Source: CAYVLI01 sp964452105 [NCBI: uncultured Nitrospinota bacterium] (GTDB lineage Bacteria > JAUXIQ01). From it: 6,322 bases of DNA. The notes under the pieces are model-generated. The model saw nothing but the letters and a program-made list of their open reading frames with translations, searched no databases and had not been told where the DNA came from. The DNA is taken from assembly GCA_964452105.1 (NCBI GenBank), contig CAYVLI010000001.1:1-6322 (forward strand). The letters run 5' to 3'. Shown here one piece after another: positions 1 through 4,882 of this stretch (positions are counted from its first letter, which is position 1; every line of letters begins with the position of its first letter). The translations under genes and the position numbers were made by a program.

Positions 1-1198
1 TGTAATCTCTGGCGTAATCCAATTCTTTCATGAGCCTGGTGGGTGCATTGCGCAGGTGCATGGGGACGGGGAGATGTCCCTTTTTCTTTATGTCTTTATT
101 AACGCGTCCGTAGGCGGCGTAGAGGGAATTGCTCTTGGGGGCTGTGGCCAGATAGACGGCGGCCTGGGCCAGGGATAGGTTGCATTCGGGCATGCCCAGG
201 AAGTGAGCGGCCTGGTAGGCCGCTACAGCCACCTGGAGGGCCTGCGGGTCTGCGTTTCCCACGTCTTCCGAGGCGAAGCGGACCATCCTCCGGGCTATGT
301 AGAGCGGGTCTTCGCCGGACTCCAACATTCGGGCCAGCCAGTAGAGGGCGGCGTCCGGGTCGCTTCCCCTGAGGCTCTTGTGCAGGGCGGATATTATGTT
401 GTAGTGTTCCTCGCCTGCCTTATCGTAAAGGAGGCTCTTTCGCTGTACGGCTTCCGATATGATGGGGATAGTTATCCGTCTGGCGCCGCCTTCGCCGCTG
501 GGAGCGATGTCTGCCGCTATTTCGAGGGTGTTGAGCGCCGCCCGGGCGTCTCCTGCGGCGTGTCCGATTATCTCGTTGAGGGCTGCGAGGTCGATTTCTA
601 TGCTCATTTCGCCCAGACCACGCTGCGGGTCTTTGAGCGCCCTGTCCAGAATGTCCTCCAGACGCTCTTCCGACAGCGGATTGAGGGTGAGTACTCGGCA
701 GCGAGACAGGAGCGGCGCTATCACCTCGAAGGAAGGATTTTCGGTGGTGGCGCCCACGAGCGTTATGAGTCCTTTTTCCACGTGTGGAAGGAAGCCGTCT
801 TGCTGGGCCTTGTTGAAGCGGTGAATTTCGTCCACGAAAAGCATGGTTTGTTCGCCGCTATGCCTCTGTGCTTCCCGGGCCATGCGCACTGCCTCCCGTA
901 ATTCTTTCACTCCTGACAGCACCGCACTGAAGGCGATGAAGTTTGCGCCGCCTGCCTGGGCCAGCAGGCGGGCGAGGGTGGTCTTGCCCGTGCCCGGCGG
1001 GCCCCACAGGATGCAGGAGAATATCTTTCCCTCTTCGATGGCCCGGCGCAGAACTTTGCCGGGGCCGAGGAGGTGTTCCTGGCCCACGAACTCTTTCAGG
1101 CTCCGGGGCCGCATGCGGTCCGCCAGGGGGGCCTTGCCTTTTTCTGAGTGTTCATCGCCCCCGGAGCTATCGCCGTGAGGGAAAAGATTAAGTTCCAT
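1..1198 (-). CDS. rarA: Replication-associated recombination protein A (RarA/MgsA), AAA+ ATPase, C-terminus cut by window edge
   Basis: RarA is a clamp-loader-like, DNA-stimulated AAA+ ATPase of the RarA/Mgs1/WRNIP1 family that acts at stalled replication forks in the cytoplasm. My minus-strand translation is open from ATG 1198 to base 1 (399 codons, no frameshift). It shows Walker A GPPGTGKT at residues 66-73, Walker B MLFVDEIH at 119-126, the sensor-1 stretch GATTENPSF at 149-157, and LLSRCRV around 163-169, which carries the expected arginine finger. The tail reads FASEDVGNADP and later HLRNAPTRLMKELDYARDY, both typical of the RarA C-terminal tetramerisation region. Family members are about 430-450 residues, so roughly 35-50 are missing off the left edge. 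The start is supported by GAGGGAG just upstream, overlapping the TGA of the preceding gene 9 bases away, so the two genes are very probably co-transcribed and translationally coupled. Identification is firm. Confidence 0.96.
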   Translation of the reverse strand, partial: MELNLFPHGDSSGGDEHSEKGKAPLADRMRPRSLKEFVGQEHLLGPGKVLRRAIEEGKIFSCILWGPPGTGKTTLARLLAQAGGANFIAFSAVLSGVKELREAVRMAREAQRHSGEQTMLFVDEIHRFNKAQQDGFLPHVEKGLITLVGATTENPSFEVIAPLLSRCRVLTLNPLSEERLEDILDRALKDPQRGLGEMSIEIDLAALNEIIGHAAGDARAALNTLEIAADIAPSGEGGARRITIPIISEAVQRKSLLYDKAGEEHYNIISALHKSLRGSDPDAALYWLARMLESGEDPLYIARRMVRFASEDVGNADPQALQVAVAAYQAAHFLGMPECNLSLAQAAVYLATAPKSNSLYAAYGRVNKDIKKKGHLPVPMHLRNAPTRLMKELDYARDY

Positions 1199-1207
1199 GA
1201 CGCTCCC

Positions 1208-2404
1208 TCAGTTTATCTGGATGACCTTTCCGTTTCTCACCGTGAGGATGAAGAGCTCTTTTTCCGGCTCCCCGGAGGGGAGGAAAGTGGTGTACCCGGA
1301 GACTCCGGGATAATCTTTCATGTCGAGCAGCCCCTCTTTAATTGCTTCCCGGTCTCTTGCTCCAGACCTGATGAGGTCGAGCAGGATCGAAGCCGAATCG
1401 AAGGCCTGGGCGGATATGATGTCAGGCTCCTCATCGTATGCGGTCTTGTAGCTTTTGACGAAGTCCTCGACCTGGGGCCAGGGAGATTCGGAGAAGAACC
1501 CATCGATGAAGACGGCTCCTTCGGAATAACCCTTGCTTCGCTTCAGGAACAGGGGGGAATTCCACTGGCGGGTCCCGAGAAGCTTCACACCGGTGATGTT
1601 GTAGTATTTAAGGGAGGCCAGAATCAGGCTGGAACTGGCCGCATCGCCAGGGATGAATATAGACTGGTACTCCATTTGCGGGGTCTTGTTATCGGATTCC
1701 GCTTCTTCTGATTGGAGAGAATCCAATTCCTCGTCCGTCTTGCCTCCTATCTGCTTCAACGGTTTACCGAAGTCCGTTTCGCTGGGCTGGTATGATAAGG
1801 AATAGATTATTTTACCGCCGTTTTTCTCCATGAGCTTGCCGAAGTCATCGTTTGCCTTCTGTCCCATGGGGTTCAGGGGGTAGAGGACAGCGAAGGTCGT
1901 CAGGCCCATGCGTTTCATTGCGAAGCCGGTCAACTGGTCTGTTTCCATCTCGACGGTCATGCCGTTTCTGAAGAGGTATGGCGAGAGCGCTGCTATACCC
2001 GGGGATACCGCGGTGGGTGAGATCGTGGGAATGCGCATTTCACTGGCTGCTGAAGCGGCTTTGGTAACGCATTCGCTTAGCGCCGGCCCTATAACTGCGA
2101 GCATGTCTTGATCTTTCCCGAGTTTTGTAAGCAGCGGAGCCGCTCTCGAGGGGTCGCCCCGGGTGTCCTCTATGGAAAGCCTGATTTCGACCTTTTGTTC
2201 TTCTGGCCTGGTGCTGATGGCGAGCCTGACTCCTTTGAGGATGCGTTCACCAATCCATTTTCTCTCGCCCGAGAGGGGCGCCACGAGCCCTATTTTAACT
2301 ACCCGAGGCTCCGCGCCGGACCTTTCTGCTTCTGCCTGGGGCGGAATCTGGAGCAAGAAGCTGAAATGAAAGATCAGGCTTATGAGGATAACGGTCCTTT
2401 TCAT
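1208..2404 (-). CDS. Secreted type 1 periplasmic-binding protein (Peripla_BP_6; LivK/LpoA-like)
   Basis: This 398-residue protein has a signal peptide: basic MKRT, a hydrophobic core to about residue 18, and a probable signal peptidase I site AEA|ER after residue 26. There is no lipobox cysteine. The mature part opens with VVKIGLVAPLSGE (from about 34), the hallmark of the type 1 periplasmic-binding fold used by branched-chain amino-acid receptors (LivJ/LivK). Later come IPTISPTAVSP and a C-terminal lobe with AQAFDSASILLDLI. An acidic, low-complexity insert near residues 222-242 is followed by IFIPGDAASSSLILASLKYY and GVKLLGTRQWNSP. I associate that pattern with the proteins annotated as penicillin-binding protein activators (LpoA-like) in deltaproteobacteria, from memory only. 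No permease or ATPase gene lies beside it, which weakens a transport role. The ligand is unknown. An in-frame TAG 12 bases upstream fixes ATG 2404 as the first possible start; AGGG lies 8 bases before it. Confidence 0.85.
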   Translation of the reverse strand: MKRTVILISLIFHFSFLLQIPPQAEAERSGAEPRVVKIGLVAPLSGERKWIGERILKGVRLAISTRPEEQKVEIRLSIEDTRGDPSRAAPLLTKLGKDQDMLAVIGPALSECVTKAASAASEMRIPTISPTAVSPGIAALSPYLFRNGMTVEMETDQLTGFAMKRMGLTTFAVLYPLNPMGQKANDDFGKLMEKNGGKIIYSLSYQPSETDFGKPLKQIGGKTDEELDSLQSEEAESDNKTPQMEYQSIFIPGDAASSSLILASLKYYNITGVKLLGTRQWNSPLFLKRSKGYSEGAVFIDGFFSESPWPQVEDFVKSYKTAYDEEPDIISAQAFDSASILLDLIRSGARDREAIKEGLLDMKDYPGVSGYTTFLPSGEPEKELFILTVRNGKVIQIN

Positions 2405-2461
2405 GCGGTTTCCCTACAGGTTAACGGGCGCATGGTTATGAGGATTTTCTGCATTACGGTC

Positions 2462-2467
2462 ATTATA
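2462..2467 (-). promoter_or_regulatory. Candidate -10 box (TATAAT) for the periplasmic-binding protein gene
   Basis: On the minus strand the sequence reads GATTATAATGACC, a perfect TATAAT, about 58 bases before ATG 2404. At 17-18 bases further upstream there is no good -35 hexamer (AGCCGC or CAGCCG). A TTGCCA exists but is 22 bases away, which is too far. The site could be an activator-dependent promoter or a chance match in an AT-rich gap. Confidence 0.35.
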
Positions 2468-2472
2468 ATCTA

Positions 2473-2516
2473 CATCCAATAGCGGCGGCTGGCAAACGCT
2501 AAAAACCGATTGGATG
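2473..2516. repeat. Inverted repeat in the gap between yidD and the binding-protein gene
   Basis: CATCCAAT at 2473-2480 is matched by ATTGGATG at 2509-2516, a perfect 8-bp inverted repeat. Directly inside the left arm, AGCG (2481-2484) can pair with CGCT (2497-2500), leaving AAAAACCG as a one-sided bulge. No T-run follows the outer stem on either strand, so it is not a classic terminator. On the minus strand it sits just upstream of the TATAAT at 2467-2462, where a -35 region or operator would be. Confidence 0.5.
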
Positions 2517-2571
2517 AAAGGGGAGGAAAGTATCGTTTTACGGATAGATTATCGGTGTTTCCTGGACGGGT

Positions 2572-2988
2572 CTATCTTGGGCGCTGTAGCAGCTCGTTTG
2601 ATGATAATGGGTCTCTGACCCTGTATGCGCCCTTGATCCACTCTGCCTGCCTCATTCGTTTTTCGTCGGGCTCGTGCAGGAGGCGGTCGAAAGTCATCAC
2701 TGCGCCGCGCAACAGACCATGTTTTTTCAGGGCTTGCACTCCGTACTCGGAGCAGGTGGGATACAAAGCGCAGCGTGCTCCGTCGACGGGGGAGACGTAG
2801 TCCTGGAAAAATTTCAGGAAACCGACGGCCAGTGGCAGGGTGGGGGATGTTTCAAGATGTTCCCGCGCTGAGGGCGAATAGAGGCCTTCTTTGTATCCAT
2901 CGTTCATGAAAGATATGGAGTAGGCGACTGCCATTATTATGAGGAATATAAATGGGAGTAATACGACGTTTTTTATCTTTCTTGACAT
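2572..2988 (-). CDS. yidD: YidD-family membrane protein insertion efficiency factor, long form with N-terminal membrane helix
   Basis: YidD proteins assist YidC/Sec-dependent insertion of inner-membrane proteins from the cytoplasmic face. The family core is clear at about residues 56-106: FLKFFQDYVSP, then RCALYPTCSEYGVQAL with cysteines 73 and 79, then KKHGLLRGAVMTFDRLLH. Most YidD proteins are 70-90 residues; this one is 138. The extra N-terminus holds one hydrophobic segment (about residues 8-27) after a basic MSRKIKN, so it is probably membrane-anchored. The C-terminal extension of about 30 residues ends DPLSSNELLQRPR. The usual neighbours rpmH, rnpA and yidC are absent; instead khpA lies 108 bases upstream. 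The start ATG 2988 is the first in frame before the hydrophobic segment and has only a weak GGGG upstream. Family assignment is secure. Whether it does the same job as the short YidD is inferred. Confidence 0.9.
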   Translation of the reverse strand: MSRKIKNVVLLPFIFLIIMAVAYSISFMNDGYKEGLYSPSAREHLETSPTLPLAVGFLKFFQDYVSPVDGARCALYPTCSEYGVQALKKHGLLRGAVMTFDRLLHEPDEKRMRQAEWIKGAYRVRDPLSSNELLQRPR

Positions 2989-3096
2989 GGGACCCCATAT
3001 ATCAGGGAATTTGCCTATAATCTCAGAAGGATTCGCTCAGTTGAATGGCTTATGCCTGACCTGGTGTTCTTCAATGGGTGAATAGAGAGGCGAGGT

Positions 3097-3333
3097 TCAG
3101 TCCAGCACTTCCAGAACTTGCCTCTTTTCTTTCTGAGCACGAGTAGCGCTTAGAATGGTGCGCATGGCGTTTATAGTGCGGCCGTTTTTTCCGATGACTC
3201 TTCCGATGTCATCACTATCCACTTTGAGCTCGATGACCACTGAGTTTTCGCCTTCCACGCCCCTCACGCTAACAGCTTCAGGCTTTGCTACGATGGACTT
3301 GACTATCCCTTCGATCAGGTTCTTGACGTCCAC
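3097..3333 (-). CDS. khpA: KH-domain RNA-binding protein KhpA (YlqC family), GTG start
   Basis: KhpA is a small cytoplasmic RNA-binding protein, known in Firmicutes to pair with KhpB and to influence cell division and mRNA fate. The single KH domain is obvious: LIEGIVKSIVAKPEAVSV at the front, VVIELKV, then the GXXG loop in RVIGKNGRTINAMRTIL (GKNG at residues 48-51), ending KRQVLEVLD. I chose GTG 3333 over the longer ATG 3372. The resulting 78 residues, beginning MDVKNLIEGI, match the usual family length and N-terminus, and AGGGAG lies 7 bases upstream, whereas the ATG has no ribosome-binding site. In many bacteria khpA sits between rpsP and rimM; neither is next to it here. It is divergent from the protease gene on the other strand, so its promoter must lie in the structured region to its right. 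Confidence 0.93.
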   Translation of the reverse strand: MDVKNLIEGIVKSIVAKPEAVSVRGVEGENSVVIELKVDSDDIGRVIGKNGRTINAMRTILSATRAQKEKRQVLEVLD

Positions 3334-3340
3334 TGCTCTG

Positions 3341-3346
3341 CTCCCT
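3341..3346 (-). promoter_or_regulatory. Ribosome-binding site that decides the khpA start
   Basis: The minus strand reads AGGGAG followed by 7 bases and then GTG 3333. It supports the short 78-residue KhpA over a 91-residue version starting at ATG 3372. Confidence 0.7.
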
Positions 3347-3447
3347 TCATACACCAGACTCACCACGTTCATCCCAAGCTTAAGGGAAATCCATTTTTAT
3401 AACCTTGTCTCCTTTGAAAGAGGGTAAAAAGAAATAGGCACAGGCGT

Positions 3448-3472
3448 CATACCTTCAATAAAACATGGTATG
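3448..3472. repeat. Inverted repeat between the divergent khpA and protease genes
   Basis: CATACC at 3448-3453 pairs with GGTATG at 3467-3472 around a 13-base loop. The pairing extends by GTC/GAC if one base is bulged. The ATG at 3470 lies inside the right arm. It could be an operator for the divergent promoters or a hairpin in a leader. Nothing in the sequence separates these. Confidence 0.4.
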
Positions 3473-3682
3473 GACCTTTCTCAACGATTGCATGATATTC
3501 TTTCGGTGTATTGTTGTCAATATATTATCTTATCAGGGGTCACCCCAAAAATTTTCAATAACACGATGTGCTATCGGGCGTTGAAATCCGATGGCGCACC
3601 GAATATCTTATCTTCGCTGCAAATGTTTCCGTATTTCCATCTACCAGAGAACAAAGTGAGAAGAAAGGACTGCCGGCTCATG

Positions 3683-3717
3683 TCGCGCTCTTTACCCTTG
3701 CCCTGGGTAAAGCGCGA
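3683..3717. repeat. Strong bulged hairpin upstream of the protease gene
   Basis: TCGCGC (3683-3688), a 2-base bulge TC, and TTTACCC (3691-3697) form the left arm. GGGTAAA (3705-3711) and GCGCGA (3712-3717) form the right arm, giving 13 base pairs around a 7-base loop. No T-run follows on either strand, so it is not an intrinsic terminator. The bulged shape recalls REP-type palindromes, but only one copy is present here. It lies 70 bases before the preferred GTG start and 3 bases into the alternative reading frame from ATG 3680. Confidence 0.65.
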
Positions 3718-3787
3718 GGTTATATTATGGGGAAGTTGCTCCCTAAAGCCATTTTCAGAAGTTTTCCTCATTGTTTGGTTTTACGAC

Positions 3788-4672
3788 GTGAACGAAACAC
3801 CTGGACCGCAGTTCCTTTTGCATAACATCGGAAGGAGAAGGAGATTTCCTCGGTTGAACCTCCTCCTTTTTCTCGCCACTTTCCTGACCACCACCCTGGC
3901 GGGGGCCTTCCTGGAAGGGTTCAACGTCCTTGTGGACCCTCTGTCCATTGTTAAGGGGCTTCCCTTCTCGATCACCCTCATGCTCATCCTCTCGGCGCAC
4001 GAGTTCGGCCACTATCTGGCATCCAGAAGGAGTGGAGTTGAATCCACACTGCCCTTTTTTATACCTGCGCCGCCTCCCATAGGCACATTCGGGGCCATAA
4101 TCAGGATGCGTTCCGTGGTTCCGAGCAAGAGAGCGCTTCTGGCCATAGGTGCGGCGGGGCCGCTGGCCGGATTCGCTGTATCTCTCCCCGCTGCTATAGT
4201 GGGGCTACACCTATCCGCTTACGGAGTCTCACATGGCCCTCAGGGGGGTCTAAATCTGGGTTCCTCACTCATCTTCTGGCTGCTGACCCGGCTTGTTATG
4301 GGGGTCTCAGGAAATGATTACAATATTTACCTTCATCCGATTGCTTTCGCTGGATGGTGGGGATTTTTTATCACCGCCTTGAACTTGCTTCCCCTGGGAC
4401 AGACCGACGGAGGCCACGTGGTCTATGCAGTTCTGGGCAAACATCACAGGCAGGTTTCCTGGGCCGTTTTCCTGAGCCTGCTGCCGATGGGCATATTTCT
4501 CTGGCCCGGGTGGCTGATGTGGGCCATATTGATGTGGTTCTTTAAGCTGCGCCACCCTCCTCTGATTGATGAGACTTCCGAGCTTGACAGGAAATACAGG
4601 GTGCTGGGTGCACTGGTCTTGTTGGTCTTCATTCTCACTTTTCTACCTTCGCCCATACAAATAACGTTTTAG
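3788..4672 (+). CDS. Site-2 protease family intramembrane zinc metalloprotease (peptidase M50, EGY/YwhC-like)
   Basis: This integral membrane protease would cut substrates within the bilayer. Numbered from GTG 3788 (294 residues), the zinc motif HEFGH is at 71-75 and the second motif NLLPLGQTDGGH at 199-210, with Asp207 the expected third ligand. Between them are FFIPAPPPIGTFGAIIRMRS (89-109) and AAGPLAGF. There are several hydrophobic segments: about 23-42, 58-70, 116-140, 185-203, two between about 216 and 248, and one at the C-terminus. There is no PDZ domain, so it is not RseP; the GTFGAIIRM pattern is nearer the EGY/YwhC branch. The start is uncertain: GTG 3788 lacks a ribosome-binding site, TTG 3854 has GGAGAAGGAG 10 bases upstream (272 residues), ATG 3680 has AAAGGA (330 residues), and ATG 3470 gives 400. 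The RRRR before the first helix favours including it as a cytoplasmic anchor. Its substrate is unknown; no anti-sigma factor is adjacent. Confidence 0.88.
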   Translation: MNETPGPQFLLHNIGRRRRFPRLNLLLFLATFLTTTLAGAFLEGFNVLVDPLSIVKGLPFSITLMLILSAHEFGHYLASRRSGVESTLPFFIPAPPPIGTFGAIIRMRSVVPSKRALLAIGAAGPLAGFAVSLPAAIVGLHLSAYGVSHGPQGGLNLGSSLIFWLLTRLVMGVSGNDYNIYLHPIAFAGWWGFFITALNLLPLGQTDGGHVVYAVLGKHHRQVSWAVFLSLLPMGIFLWPGWLMWAILMWFFKLRHPPLIDETSELDRKYRVLGALVLLVFILTFLPSPIQITF

Positions 4673-4756
4673 TTATATGGAAGGAGGCGCTTTTTTCTCT
4701 CATTCGGGCGGTGCATATTCCATTTTTATAAAGGGAAAATGAAGGTCAATTAGCAT

Positions 4757-4784
4757 TTGACAAAAAGCGTATATATGTTAAATT
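4757..4784 (+). promoter_or_regulatory. Sigma-70 type promoter for the pil operon
   Basis: A perfect -35 TTGACA (4757-4762) is followed by a 16-base spacer and TAAATT (4779-4784, four of six consensus bases). The -10 is preceded by TGT, the extended -10 motif. Transcription would start near 4791, giving a leader of about 90 bases before the proposed pilM start. I do not see a sigma-54 (GG-N10-GC) site, although pilus genes in some bacteria use one. Confidence 0.6.
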
Positions 4785-4797
4785 TAAGTGGAGTTGG

Positions 4798-4817
4798 TTT
4801 TTAAAATATTTTTAAAA
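4798..4817. repeat. Tandem T5A4 repeats, 11 bases apart, just past the promoter
   Basis: TTTTTAAAA occurs at 4798-4806 and again at 4809-4817 with TA between. Each copy contains the palindrome TTTTAAAA and the 11-base period keeps both on one face of the helix. The position, just downstream of the predicted transcription start, would suit an operator or intrinsically bent DNA. It could also be simple AT-rich drift. Confidence 0.4.
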
Positions 4818-4848
4818 GCTCAGGATAAAAAGGCTGTGAGCCGATTTG

Positions 4849-4869
4849 TTTTATAGACCTACTATAAAA
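4849..4869 (+). promoter_or_regulatory. Perfect hairpin next to the pilM ribosome-binding site
   Basis: TTTTATAG (4849-4856) pairs exactly with CTATAAAA (4862-4869) around a 5-base loop ACCTA. The right arm runs straight into the AAGG (4870-4873) that would serve pilM, so folding could affect ribosome access. All but one of the eight pairs are A-U, so the stem is weak. A further short hairpin, GGCT-GTG-AGCC (4832-4842), competes with GCTCA (4818-4822) for TGAGC (4837-4841) earlier in the leader. Confidence 0.45.
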
Positions 4870-4882
4870 AAGGTTTTTAACT

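Larger units (their letters stand above)
3334..3787. other. Divergent intergenic region with several inverted repeats, probably regulatory leader rather than coding
   Basis: About 450 bases separate khpA (minus) from the conserved part of the protease (plus). The protease frame stays open back to 3428, with an ATG at 3470 and another at 3680. The translated stretch has no family resemblance, is rich in Cys, Trp and other residues unlike a cytosolic tail, and is interrupted by nucleic-acid symmetry. The symmetries are CATACC/GGTATG (3448-3472), GGGG-TCA-CCCC (3536-3546), ATCGG/CCGAT (3573-3592) and a strong bulged hairpin (3683-3717). A TATAAA on the minus strand (3401-3396) could be a -10 box for khpA, but I find no matching -35. 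I see no transposase, tRNA or known riboswitch. It may be a decayed element, a long leader of the protease mRNA, or a real N-terminal extension. Confidence 0.5.

Noticed and set aside
203-901. Long plus-strand open frame of 232 codons
   Set aside because: It lies antisense to rarA, whose minus-strand reading is continuous and has every AAA+ motif. The plus-strand translation has no family features.
1148-1711. Plus-strand open frame of 187 codons
   Set aside because: It is antisense to the periplasmic-binding protein and the rarA start; the minus-strand product is clearly real.
2505-2556. Terminator for yidD made of ACCGAT and ATCGGT followed by T-run on the minus strand
   Set aside because: The stem is only six perfect pairs with a loop of about 40 bases, too open for a convincing intrinsic terminator.
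3568-3825. Plus-strand frame starting at GTG 3568, overlapping the protease 5' end
   Set aside because: It has no ribosome site or recognisable domain, and is crossed by the strong hairpin at 3683-3717. It may be a remnant but I cannot support a gene.
4673-4700. Intrinsic terminator after the protease gene
   Set aside because: There is a run of six T at 4691-4696, but the bases before it form no stem longer than three pairs.
3390-4731. The 13-base sequence TCCATTTTTATAA occurs at 3390-3402 and 4719-4731, flanking the protease gene
   Set aside because: A match of this length in AT-rich gaps is near what chance would give in 6 kb, and there are no target-site duplications or element ends around it.
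4790-4882. Cyclic dinucleotide (GEMM) riboswitch upstream of pilM, as known in Geobacter
   Set aside because: The leader has none of the conserved GEMM sequence blocks and is too short and AT-rich.
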